DNA from: Hyaloscypha bicolor E
Taxonomy: Eukaryota; Ascomycota; Leotiomycetes; Helotiales; Hyaloscyphaceae
Assembly (NCBI RefSeq): GCF_002865645.1
Contig: NW_020194693.1
Location: 868,001-932,000, forward strand
DNA length: 64,000 nt
Direction of reading: 5' to 3'
In this document: in pieces, positions 34,795 to 45,000 of the stretch
Position numbering within the stretch: the first letter of the stretch is position 1
How the letters are laid out: every line of letters starts with the position of its first letter
Notes under the pieces: model-generated
What the model was told of the DNA's origin: nothing
Databases searched by the model: none
What the model saw: only the letters and a program-made list of their open reading frames with translations
Translations under genes and position numbers: made by a program

Positions 34795-36376
34795 TCACTT
34801 CCAAAGCCTGTGTATTCCACTAGCAGGGACGAACTGTGCAGTTTTCCTGGGACGGACGATATAAATCCGGGGCTTGTCGGAGCTCGCGAATCTCGACTTG
34901 GTGAGACGATTGCCTCTGCCCCCGGGCACCGCGGTCGATTGTAAACGCTCTACAAATCCGTTATTCATATCGCCGGCCGCCTGTTTGGCCTTATCTAATC
35001 GTCTCTGTAGCTTTTGTCTAGCGGCTTTGGCTTTGTCCAGTCGACGCCACAGTGCGTCTTCCTCCTTCTCAGCCGTACGAAGCTCTCTCTTCAGCCGGCT
35101 ATACCTTTCATTCCATTTTTTTGCCTTTTTATAGCCGCGAGCCTGAATTCTCCCTTTATAAGTCTTTTTAAGCTCGAGTTTCAACTTGATAATCAGTTCT
35201 CTCTTATTTGAGAGTCGGTCGTTAAGTCGAGCACAGAGTATTTTTATCTCAATCAGGGCATGTTGTAGCGCCTGAAGATTAGGGTTTAAACGGTCTAGAT
35301 TGTTGTTATTCTCAAGTCTTGTAATTAGGAATCGACTTGACATTGGAATTTAAGAATAACTTACCTCGGTGGAGTATCTCCGTCGCTGTAGGTTCTTCGT
35401 CAACCTCACTAGCCGCTACATACTCCAGAAGTTCCTTCGCAACGGCAGCCGCTACGGCGGAAGCATATTCCTGACAATCCTTATTCTTATGAGAATCAGC
35501 ATAGTCGCAAATTCCCCGGATGACCATGCAGGGGAAACTTGTTAGTACTCCGGCCGCTTCCATCTCGAAGCAAAGGACTTTGTAGTCGAGTCTTTTATTG
35601 ATCTCGTCGCGGGAATCTGCTTCCCTAATAACTTGGTTTCCCGACGCGATTAGACCTTGGTGTATGAGCATCTCTCCTGGCGTCCTATCTTCTCTCTCTT
35701 CCCCTCCGTCATGAGTATCCCATACCCGGACCCGGATAGGAGCATGACCTGGATAAACTGTAGACTTCGCAGTCTGAAGCGAGTAATCTGCCCGGTATAA
35801 GATATTCTTGAGCGAATCGAAGTTGTTCCACTGCTTAGCTTCTTTCTTTACCGACTCCTTTAGCTTGTCTAGATGGTTGCGTATCTTGGAGCCATTTATC
35901 GGAATTTTACTTTCCATATTGGCGAAAGCGGTTCTTAGCAAGTTTGGAGGAGAGTCTAGGTGCCCAGTCGGTTTGAAAACTTTGTCTTGCATTGCCTTGC
36001 CGAAGTCCCATTGAACCACGCCGGAATACTCCCCCACGGGTACGCTGACGACAACATCGCCGAGACAAACGTGTGGTGGAACGCCGGCGCCGATGCCGAC
36101 CATTAGAGCAAATTTTACGGACGGGAAGCTGGAGATCAGCCAGGTCGCAGTGGTCGCCGAGGCGTTATTACCTACAGTGCCCTTGGGCAGGCAAGCTATG
36201 ACTACGTTGTGCTGGCCAACGGATCCGAGATTGTACATGTTGGGATCATTCTCCCGCTTTGGAAGATCGGCATGTTTCTCATCCAGCATGAGCAGAGCGG
36301 CGGTCTGCTCCTTTGGCAAGGCGCACACCCAGCCCACGGTATAGCTGCCCTTGGGATGGCGACGCGGGGGAGTCAT
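34795..36376 (-). CDS. PNP_UDP-domain protein with C-terminal coiled coil, 503 aa
   Basis: There are two exons: 36376-35365 and 35294-34795. The 70-nt intron (GTAAGT..CAATCTAG) joins G|AC; the nearer TTACAAG acceptor would give a stop within eight codons. The N-terminal roughly 330 residues are a nucleoside-phosphorylase (PNP_UDP_1) domain as found at the N-terminus of fungal NLR-like proteins: YTVGWVCALPKEQTAALLML, HNVVIACLPKGTVGNNASA, MVGIGAGVP, LGDVVVSVPVGEYSGVVQWD, CFEMEAAGV and IRGICDYADSHKNKDCQEYA. The E-M-E and D residues expected for nucleoside binding are present. The C-terminal roughly 165 residues are charged and heptad-like (LKRELRTAEKEEDALWRRLDKAKAA region). No NACHT/NB-ARC or repeat domain follows, unlike full NLRs, so it may be a truncated or minimal NLR. 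The start is the ATG before TPPRRHPKGSYTVGW; an upstream extension lacks homology. Confidence 0.82.
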
Positions 36377-36654
36377 CGGCGAAAAGATACTATGGCTGGC
36401 TTCTGGCGTGCGGTGCTCGGGAGGGAGACGGACCGTACTAGGAGTCAAGCGGCAAACGGATTCGCAGCGGGAGTTCCTTTTGGTGTGTCGCCGAGGCGGA
36501 AAAATGCGCAAAGACAGGATCTCTGAAAAGACTAGGAGAGTCGAATTCGACTAGGACGGACTGGCTGAAGCTCGACCGGTAAAGGAAGGCGGAGAAGGGA
36601 AAGAGTCGGGCAGAAGGTGTGGCAGACAAAGCAGCTGTCTGTACTCGGTATGCT

Positions 36655-36682
36655 GCAGCCAGTGCAGCCAGTGCAGCCGCAG
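36655..36682 (+). repeat. Three-copy 9-bp repeat (TGCAGCCAG)
   Basis: TGCAGCCAG occurs twice and is followed by TGCAGCCGC. A short tandem tract in the divergent promoter region. Confidence 0.6.
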
Positions 36683-37098
36683 CTCATGTTCGTAGATTCC
36701 CAACTTGAAAGAGCCAATAGTGGCTGCAGAGTTAGAGGCAAATAGTCTATCTTCGGCAAGAGGACCTGTCAGTTTGACGTGCACCACTTTCGCCTCTTCC
36801 AGCTTCCCACTTGCGGGAGTGGGTGTGGGTGGGTGTGAAAGACAGCGGCACGGGACGCCGCTTTGACGGTGCGAATGGTGTATCGAGGCAACGATTTCAA
36901 CTGGCTCGGTCCGACCGGGCAGAGATATTTGATCAGTACGCCTACGCCCCAGAATCGTGGAGCGTGGAGAATGGCGTGTCTTGTGTTGCCGCATCTCCCG
37001 CATCTCCCGACATTCATAGCGTGGCGTGGCGTGGCTGGTGGGTTTCTCTCTTGAGTCGAGTCACGACCTGAATGCAGCGCACGTATCGTGTACGGGTA

Positions 37099-37253
37099 CC
37101 GTATAAATTGGTGAGAGTGGGTTTGAATCTAACCGAAAACAGCTGGCGGTGTAAAGCCTAAAGTGCACTGAAGTTATATTTTGCTTGGCAGAAACAACGT
37201 TTCCGCTCGCTTGATTAAGTTAGATCCAAACCCACTCTCCCCAATTTATACGG
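37099..37253. mobile_element. 155-bp MITE with 35-bp TIRs and TA target duplication
   Basis: The left TIR 37099-37133 begins CCGTATAAATTGG and the right TIR 37219-37253 is its inverse, with two mismatches in 35 bp. A TA dinucleotide flanks each end (37097-37098 and 37254-37255), as in Tc1/mariner-class insertions. There is no coding capacity. It sits 201 bp upstream of the ATG of the PNP-DUF84 gene, so it could contribute to that promoter or 5' UTR. Confidence 0.85.
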
Positions 37254-37454
37254 TAATCTCACCCGCGCCGACAGCTAGCCTATGGTGCCCATCATGTCGC
37301 CGCATCAAAAGCGACTTTTCCCGTTACTCTGTGTGCACAAGTCTTGTCCTTTAACCTGTGCGCATTCCAAGGCCTAATCATTCAGACGCCATCCACACCT
37401 GCGGTGAGAGTGAAGTGGCGCGATATCCCATTCGCCATCCCGAATTGGAGGGCC

Positions 37455-38898
37455 ATGACGAACTCCACGCCCACAATTGCCTGGATCTGTCTCGCTGCAA
37501 TCCAGGTAGAGGCAGCAGCGGCCCTATTGGAAGATGCCCGTCAAGATACCTCGCCGCCGCAGCCTGATAACCTCAAAGTTTATGTCGGCACGATTGGGCT
37601 TGCCCATGTCGTCGTCTTTCATACTCTGACTTCGCTTTCGATAGCAGATGTCGAGACCCGAGTAGAGACCATAACGCCGCACCTCCAGACACTTCAGGCT
37701 GTCGTCATCACTGGTCGTATAGCTCAGCAGTCGCCGGATGCCTGTCCCGGGGACTTATTTATCAGTCCATCCTCACAAGTCGCCAACGGTCCTGATGCCT
37801 CGGCCAGAAAAGACTTGGTGCAGTGCGCTCTCCGTGTGCTCCATGGAGAGACTGGAGATGATGGATCTTGGCTCTCAACGAACCATCCACAAAGCGAGTC
37901 TCCTGCCTCCGTCATCGGCGAACGAGACACTGCGAACTCTCCGCGTCTTCATTACCTTCAAGATTTCGACCAGGTGAAGAGATTTAGGGTGTTGGATGAA
38001 GCAGGCCTGAGTGAGTGAACATTCCATAGGTATCACCTTCGTTCTGAAGTCACCTAATATAGACTGGACAATAGGGTTCTGGGACAACAAATCCCCCACG
38101 GTTGTTGTACTCGGGATTGATGATGTGGAGTCGTCAGGGCGTGACCTCCTGGTGCCGAACGCTGCCTTGAATACGGCGTCATATGCGAAAGAACTTATCC
38201 AGCTCATGGCTGATCCATCAGTCAGGGAGATTCCGACTCTGGAAGGGACAGAGAAAGTCGTCCCCGCTCCGCCAGCTCCACAGCTACCTCCATTTCCCCT
38301 ACACCAGTATCCCACACATGGCAACGAAGTTCTGCTGGTAATCCCAACCGAAAACGACAGCAAGAAAGCGATCATCCGGGAATGTATAGGAGAGCGAAAC
38401 CCTACCGGTCTGAAAGTTCACACCATCACCGTGCCTGTGGAATCGAACGCAGGCGAGCAGCCCTATAACAAGGCCGGCGCCCTAGGGGCGTATCACCGCG
38501 TCAGTAACGCCCTTGCTAGACTGCACGGCGCAGAGTTCGCAGCCGTTTTTGCACAGAACAGAATAGGAACCGTCATGGCCGTGTCCATCGAGAACTACAT
38601 CCAGACGCAGGACGTTGACCGCCCGGCCGACTTCGCCATCGGGGTTGTTCATAACGCCACGACCAACAGGACCGGCGCGTGCGCGTCCAGGGGCGTGACG
38701 CTTCCGCCCGAGTACGTCCGCCGGGCTCGACGGTTCGGCAATGATGGAGATGAAGACCACGGCAAGATCACCGTCGGCCAGGTCCTGGCGGCGCGTGTGC
38801 CGGGACTGGATAAAGCTAACTGGCACGCGGTGCTCGCTGGATGCTCAAGGTATGATCTCTTGAAGGAGGCTCTTAGGGGGATGCCTATCCCGTGGTAG
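37455..38898 (+). CDS. Degenerate PNP domain fused to YjjX/DUF84-like NTPase domain, 463 aa
   Basis: There are two exons: 37455-38010 and 38063-38898. The 52-nt intron has a GTGAGT donor, a CACCTAAT branch and an ATATAG acceptor, joining A|AC. The N-terminal part aligns with the neighbour's PNP_UDP domain in reduced form: TIAWICLAAIQVEAAAALLE for TVGWVCALPKEQTAALLMLD, then VGTIGLAHVVVFHT, VVITGRI and GDLFIS. After the intron, VVVLGIDDVESSGRD, NTASYAKELIQLM corresponds to the PNP C-terminus. The central ribose/phosphate-binding part and the MEAAG motif are gone, so catalysis is doubtful. From about residue 280 the pattern VLLVIPTENDSKK, TVPVESNAGEQPY, KAGALGAYHRVSNAL, IGVVHNATTNRTGACASRGVTLPPEYV and DHGKITVGQVLAARVPG fits the DUF84/YjjX family, which in bacteria hydrolyses ITP/XTP. 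The start chosen is the first in-frame ATG. Confidence 0.78.
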
Positions 38899-39088
38899 AT
38901 CCACGGTTCTATCTGGTGTAGAATATTATTTACTCTCGCAAATACGCATGTAGAGATAAAACCGGGTGGGTGAGAAATGAGAATTTCAAATTATAGGACC
39001 TTTTCCTCCTATGAAAAGAACTCGAAGAAGGAAAGGGTTTTTAGACTAGCATCATCAATATGACTCTCGACCTGTCGGTGTATACCCC

Positions 39089-40900
39089 CTAGACCATTGA
39101 GTTATTGTGTAGAATACGACTTCGGATTTTCCTGTACGATCCTCCCCAATACCACCAAACTGCGAGCACCACCACCGTCACAGGAACCACAACGGCCCAA
39201 TATAACCAGAACTTACTTGAAATGGTCCACCCGTCCTTGTCGAAGCTAAAGAAGGCAGTGTTGAACAATACCTAAAAAGTGGTTAGCGATGCAAATCCCG
39301 AGTCGTAGTTGCCAGCCAGAGCGCGCCAACCGATATGAAAGTAGCTGGCAGGAAGATCATTGTCAGGAGGGTGATCGATTTCATGATTGAATTATCCGAG
39401 CTGGCCAGCATGTTGTGTGCCTTCATGGGCTCGTTAGCAATCTTGAACGCGCGTTTGATTCGGCATTGGGAACGTAAATACCAGAGTGATTTCTGATTCA
39501 AGTCGACGCTCAGCGGCCACTGCTCGCGCCTTCATGCTACTCATCAGCTGGATCTGAAACGACAAATACTCCTGCGCCTGGATCTGATATTTCTGGCTGA
39601 GTTCCGTGGACAGTCTGAAATTCGTTTCCTGCCTCCTGGCCAAGCTTGCTAGTGTGTCGATGGCGACTTCCTCAACTTCCACAAGGTGAACAACGTGCCT
39701 GTATAACTCCTGCAGGTCTCCAAACCCCGGCTTCTTGTTGTACCTTTCCTATGAAGAGTCAGCTTGCACTTACTAGGAGCCATGATGAGTGTCAACATGG
39801 CGGCACATTGCGAATCCTCTTACCTTCTCTATGTCGCGCACAGCGTTTGTCGCTCGCCAGGTATACAGGTCACAGGCCTTTATCACCTCATCAAATAGGG
39901 GGCGAAGCAAGGCAAAAGGGTCTCGGAGCTGAAGCTCGGGCGATGCTTCGAGAACTTCTGTGAGCTGTTCACGAACCTCTTTCGGGGTGCCGATGCACAG
40001 CACCTTGGACTCCGGATAACTCCAGCTCGTAAAGAAACCCATCTCATACCACTCATAACCCTTTACGTCGTTCTCCTTAGGCGCCGAGTCTTTCTTTTTG
40101 TGCCATGGAAAGTATGTGCCTGTGGGTACTTGCGTGTTTGCCTTTATCTTGTCAGACTTTTCCTTTATCTCCTTATCCGTCAAGACTTTCTTGGTGAGCC
40201 ATCGAAACCAGGTACCTGTGGATGCGTGTGAAGCGTCAATATGCTATCTAAGTTCTACTTGGCTGACTGATGGGGTGGGTGAGGTCTTACTGAGATGTTC
40301 AAGCTTTCCGTCGGAGCTTAGCGAGCTGTTGCTGCCGAAATAGCCGTTCAGCAGGACACACAGGTTGTCACTGAGCAAGTCTGGGGAGCCAAATGGCTTC
40401 AGAATCTTGAGGCGATCTTCTTTTAAGCACTTTTTGCTGCCGAACCAATCCGCATCTTCCAGAAAACTAAAGAAAAACAGTTTAGTTACATGACCGGGAA
40501 AGCTCATTGTTTATTCTTACATATAGCACCACACTTCCGGAGGGGTTCCCTCGAGAAGATCACGTTCGCTGGACTTCCAGGTCTTTGTGGCCGCTGGAAG
40601 AACGTCAATATTTGATGTTCGAGTTTTACGATTCTCAATGCCTACCGTCATAGGCCAGTACTTTTGCAGGAGCTTTTGTTGCAGTAGCCGGTCTAACGGC
40701 CATGGCGAGCTTCTGGGGCAAGGACTTTCTGAGATTAATTTCGTTGCTGAAATGGCCTCAACGGTGTCGGATGTATCAAATCAACGAGGAGCCAAGAATA
40801 GTTTCACGTCATTCCTCTGCCTAACGGACACTAAGAAAGTAGGAATTGTTGCTAACACTCGGGGTCGGAAGCTGGCATTTATGTGTGACGCAGCGATCAT
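39089..40900 (-). CDS. CorA-like divalent-cation transporter family protein, about 485 aa
   Basis: There are seven exons: 40900-40808, 40756-40521, 40466-40291, 40215-39824, 39748-39482, 39441-39331 and 39271-39089. Intron sizes are 51, 54, 75, 75, 40 and 59 nt, all GT..AG, and all joins keep the frame. The product has a long soluble N-terminal part: QKYWPMTVGIENRKTR, LEGTPPEVWCYI, then YEWYEMGFFTSW. A helical stretch (RYNKKPGFGDLQELYRHVV, LARRQETNFRLSTELSQKYQ) leads to two C-terminal membrane helices (ITLLTMIFLPATFIS.VLFNTAFF at about 411-433 and FWLYWAVVVPVTVVVLAVWW at about 446-465). This is the CorA topology of fungal homologues; the bacterial GMN signature is absent. The first intron is the least certain: reading through it gives one in-frame TGA at 40783-40781. 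The ATG is the first after an upstream TGA. Introns 1 and 5 are the weakest calls. Confidence 0.78.
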
Positions 40901-42139
40901 TTGTGAAGTGAGGCTTGCTCAGTAGGAGAGACAAACCTTCTGCGCAACAATCAGTCACGCGTGCTATCGGCCATCCCTTGTGCGGGGGATATATTAGCTT
41001 CTTGCTGCATAAGCTCAGTAGTGCAACTTATTTGTCCAGGGATGACGCTGTATTGCAGATAGCGACTTGCAGGAGGCTTGCGCAGTGCAACGTGGTGCGG
41101 TATTTTTCGACTCGTTCAACGCGCTGTTACCTTCGACGTTCTACCTCCGTACGGTGCTCCATTCAATTTCTCGGACCAAAGTTGGCCCGATCGCTTTTCC
41201 CCACACTCAACACAACACCCCAATTACAGTATTACTCCAGCATGAGAAGTAAGGCTGGTGGGGCCATACAGGGCTCGTGCGAGATTTTGAGCTTCTCTAT
41301 TTTTTGGAACTTGGCACGACGGGAGTGGCAACTCGGTACAGGATTGGACGCGTGGGCTTGTAGAACCTTCTAGAAGAACGCCATATCACGCCACGCTTTA
41401 CATGACATATAAAAAGATTTAGGATAAAATACGACTCACGTGGCTGTAAATATAATATTAGGTAAGGGCGATAAATCCTTCCTCGCTTATTAAGATGCGG
41501 TATTTTGTGTACCTCTTACCTTTATCCGGATAAACCCGGTAAGCAGGTTTCCTTATACTCTATGTCTTCAAACTTTGAAGCTGTATTTAATCATAATAGA
41601 AGCTCTATACTACGGCCCCGAATTCCGAGGACAAGTTAATCGTTATAATAGAATAGGGGGTAATAGCTATAGTAGCTTTTAACGCTCTTAATAGGACTAT
41701 AGCGGGTTGAGACCCGATTCTATACTTGGCCTAAGGCCTTCGCCCCCTCCAGTTGCCAGGGCAATAACACGTGAGAGAGGGAGCTTAGACAGCTCTTAGG
41801 AATACGTTTTCTTTTCTTTTCTTTTCTTTTCTCTTTAGAGAATTCTTACCTAGTCAAATACGCACTATAGTTCCTTTATATAAAGACTTGGCCCGTAATA
41901 CTTACGCTTAGTTTATAGAATATCTCTCTTAATAGCAAAAGAGAGTTCTATCTATATACTTCTACTATTAAGCTCTTATTACCCTTAATACTTATAAAAA
42001 GTTCATATCTAAGCTTTAGGACGTTTCTACTAGCCCAGTAACTGTTATAAGCCTTGTGGCTGTTGTAGTATCGAGATCTTTACAAAATCGCTACGCAGAT
42101 CGGTACCTCGGATCAAAGCGAGTAACGATTTTGGTTAAC
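40901..42139. other. Upstream region of the CorA-like gene and transitional DNA
   Basis: The plus frame 40915-41373 has no recognisable domain and overlaps the presumed CorA promoter. From about 41400 the composition becomes more AT-rich. The stretch holds a 12-bp palindrome TTATCCGGATAA (41522-41533) and a pentanucleotide microsatellite. No gene was recognised. Confidence 0.4.
41807..41833 (+). repeat. (TTTTC)n microsatellite
   Basis: About five TTTTC units run as a pure pyrimidine tract ending in TCTTT. Confidence 0.8.
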
Positions 42140-42142
42140 TTA

Positions 42143-42879
42143 GGGCCTGTTTCGCAACCCTTGAATATTCGGATACTGCCGATATCGTAATGCTAGTATT
42201 CAGATATTACAAAAATAAGTATTTCGCATTTTTTTGGATACTAGAGTTGAACGCTGGTATTTAAATACCAGTATCTGCCCCCATACTAATCCCAGTATTT
42301 TCAGAACGACCTCTAGTAGGTCAATCTGAAAATACTGGGAGTTGAACGCACGGCCTTAGGCCACCATATGCACTCCAAATGCCCTAATTTACAGTACACC
42401 CGCATTTAATAATTATCAATTCCTTCCTTTACTGCAACTATATTATTCTGGGACCAGTTTGATAATGACTCCAGGGCATAAATTCTCTCTAAAGCTTTAT
42501 ATTTTGCGATTCTCGTAGAATAAATCTCGGATTAATTTATTTAGTAGTAAGTAATATAAGATGTAATTATTTTATTAATTACTTTTCCATTTAATAATAA
42601 AATAAATCCAGGCTTCAAGACGCTATAATTATAGGGAGTAATCGCTAATTATTAGGGAAGGAGAAGTGGGAGATTAGTGAGGCTGAAAATAGAGGCTGAA
42701 AACGCTAGCGGAGATGAAGCTGAAACCTCTGTAATTACAATAGATACTGAGTATCTACGGTTTGAGAAACGGGTCTAAATTGTACCGATACCAGCGTTCA
42801 ATATCGAGCGTTGAACGCTAGAGTTCGATGTTACTAATATCCGGTATCCAACTTACGTGAGTCCGTTCGAAACAGGCCC
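42143..42879. mobile_element. 737-bp Harbinger-like non-autonomous element
   Basis: The terminal inverted repeat is GGGCCTGTTTCG(C)AAC at both ends (42143-42158 and about 42865-42879), flanked on each side by TTA (42140-42142 and 42880-42882). TTA duplication and a GGGCCTGTTT start are characteristic of PIF/Harbinger and Tourist-type elements. The interior lacks a transposase frame. It contains a perfect 18-bp palindrome (42254-42271), a 49-bp hairpin (42291-42339) and GAACGCTGGTATT-type inverted repeats shared between the two halves, so much of it can fold. Confidence 0.75.
42291..42339. repeat. Hairpin inside the Harbinger-like element
   Basis: CCCAGTATTTTCAGA (42291-42305) and its exact complement TCTGAAAATACTGGG (42325-42339) flank a loop whose GACCT/AGGTC pair extends the stem with two mismatches. 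Confidence 0.85.
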
Positions 42880-42882
42880 TTA

Positions 42883-43440
42883 GTACGAAACGACTCCCAC
42901 ACAGGCCTCTTTGTATGGCTGATTTGGGATATGGCTGGTACAAGGTCTGCGATCACGTGAATCCTAGCCGCTGGCTCATATAACAAACCGTGTTGATTTT
43001 TTGGTTGGACCCGAGGTTCAACCGAGTAGGCCCTGCCTTGGGGCAAGTCGTCACGTTCATCAGTCGGTCAAGCTGCGCAGTTGAAGCAGGGCGGCTGAGG
43101 TGTTAGGCATGACAAATCGCGCGGAGTAATCGTACATAGAAGGAATCACATACGTACCAGCATCCCCTCTAATCAGCTCCATAGCAACTGTCCCCAGAAA
43201 GTCAAGGATGGAGATTAGAGGGAAGAATGGTGGTTCTATTCAGTAAGGCGAAGCCCGGCTATATATACCCAGCTTAGTAATCCATATTGAGGACTCCCTC
43301 TCTGAAAACCGGATACCCCGTCCGTCCTTCTATATCCTATTTTCTAATACTATCGACTCCCGATTCCCGTATCCCAGATAGTAGGCCCTGGCCCTTATAC
43401 AAGGCTCTTCCAAGATCTGTCCGGAGAATATATAGAAATA
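42883..43440. other. Gene-free edge of the island
   Basis: Near-normal GC sequence falls to AT-rich after about 43430. A minus frame (43046-42834) overlaps the element end and has no family I recognise. A TCACGTGA octamer lies at 42953-42960. Confidence 0.4.
42953..42960. promoter_or_regulatory. TCACGTGA palindrome (CACGTG E-box class)
   Basis: Third perfect octamer in the gene islands of this window. No gene start is recognised close by. Confidence 0.25.
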
Positions 43441-44951
43441 AAGAAACTACTATAAATAGTATATAAATAATTAATAGCTAACCTCCAGCTATAATACCTC
43501 CCTAATCTGTAATATACAAAATATAATTATCTTTCTATAATACCTGTTCCGTATTAAAAAAGAATATAAATCTTTATAAGAGAATAATAACTATTCCAGG
43601 TATATATTTAAATATTCTCGGTAATATTATAGTACTTATCCTCCTGTTCTTTATTAGCTATCTTTTCCTCTAATTAACTAGGCAAGTTCTTCTAATTATA
43701 TTATTAACCCGGGTTCTTTTCTTTCTTATATTCTCTTTTTAGAGGTTCTTTTTTTAATTTTTAATTTTAATTTTAATTTTATCTTTATTTTTATTAGTAT
43801 CTTTCTTCTTAGTATTATTTTTAATACTATATATATCTATATTATTAATATTCTTAAGGTTCTTTAAATTCTCTTTAATTATAATAATACTAGCTATTTC
43901 TTAAAAAAATAAACCGAATTCGTTTAGGGGCTACTTTAATTAATTACTTATAACTAGCTAATTATTACTTATAATAGTATTATATATTAAGCTATTAGTT
44001 AATAATTTTATCCTACTACTCCCGTTTATTTATATTCCTAAGTAAGGCTTCTATTTTCTAGTAAAACTTAAAGTTCTTCTTATTAATCTTTCTATTTTTA
44101 ATAAGTATTAAGACTAAGGAAATTCTAGTTATATAAACTAAATATAATTAGTTTAAATACTTACTAAATATGGATCCTATATTCTTAAAGGCTATAACTT
44201 CTTATTAGTAGTTATTTGCGAATTACTAGAATATATAAAGAAACTTACTTTATTATTTATAAATAGTTTCTAATATATTTTGAATTCTTTAGTCTTTCTA
44301 TTATAATTTCTTGATTTTAGTCTAAAGTTTCTTGATTTCCTTATTCTTTATCTTTTCTCTCTAATATATTATAGCAAGCGGTAGGTTTTTAGAAAAAAGT
44401 CTAGATATATACTTAAATACTAGTATTATTCCTATTTAGGTATTCTTTATTTTTACTTTCTATTTCTTGCTTTTCTATTCTTTCCCAAGCTAGGAATTAG
44501 AAGCAAGAGACAGGGTTACGGCTCTAGTCTTACAAATAAATAATATTAATTTAATTATCTGAGAATAGCTTCTTTTATTAGAAAAGGCTAAGTTTAAGCT
44601 ATTTATAAAAGAGGCTAATAAAAGAAGCCGAGATTAGAATAAGGAATTCTTATTAGAAAACTTAATCTTTTTTAGAGCAGATATAGAATACAGAAAAGTA
44701 AAGTATTAACTAAGAACTAAAGTATTTATTAAGGGAATAGTTCTAAAAAAGGCTTATTATTAGCCTTATTAGAAAAAGGGAATTATTCCTAAAAAAGGCT
44801 AAAGAATCTAAGATTATAAATATATTATACTAAGTTAATTTACTAGCTAGATTTATTTATTCTATAAACGGATTTTTAATAGTATTCTTTAATTTCCGGA
44901 ATCTTTTTTTTTCTAAATATATAGCTATTCCGGGATAAATAAGGCTAGAAC

Positions 44952-45000
44952 TGAAATAGTATAGGAATACTAGTATAAGGCATTCGAGAATACTATTTCA
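44952..45000. repeat. Inverted repeat with 11-bp arms
   Basis: TGAAATAGTAT (44952-44962) and ATACTATTTCA (44990-45000) are exact inverses around a 27-bp loop. Confidence 0.7.

Larger units (their letters stand above)
36377..37454. promoter_or_regulatory. Divergent intergenic region of the PNP and PNP-DUF84 genes
   Basis: About 1.08 kb separates the two divergent starts, so it should hold both promoters. It contains a 9-bp tandem repeat, a GTGGCGTGGCGTGGC-type repeat (about 37021-37036), a CATCTCCCG duplication (about 36993-37010) and a MITE at 37099-37253. Minus frames across 36438-37017 look like shadows with no recognisable domain. Confidence 0.5.

Noticed and set aside
35295..35364. Shorter 47-nt intron for the PNP gene (acceptor at TTACAAG)
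   Set aside because: It leads to a stop within eight codons, whereas the CAATCTAG acceptor keeps a long coiled-coil frame.
36438..37017. Several overlapping frames in the divergent intergenic region
   Set aside because: They overlap in different frames and contain the 9-bp repeat. None shows a recognisable domain.
40915..41373. 152-aa plus-strand frame divergent from the CorA-like gene
   Set aside because: No domain or splice evidence. It occupies the likely CorA promoter.
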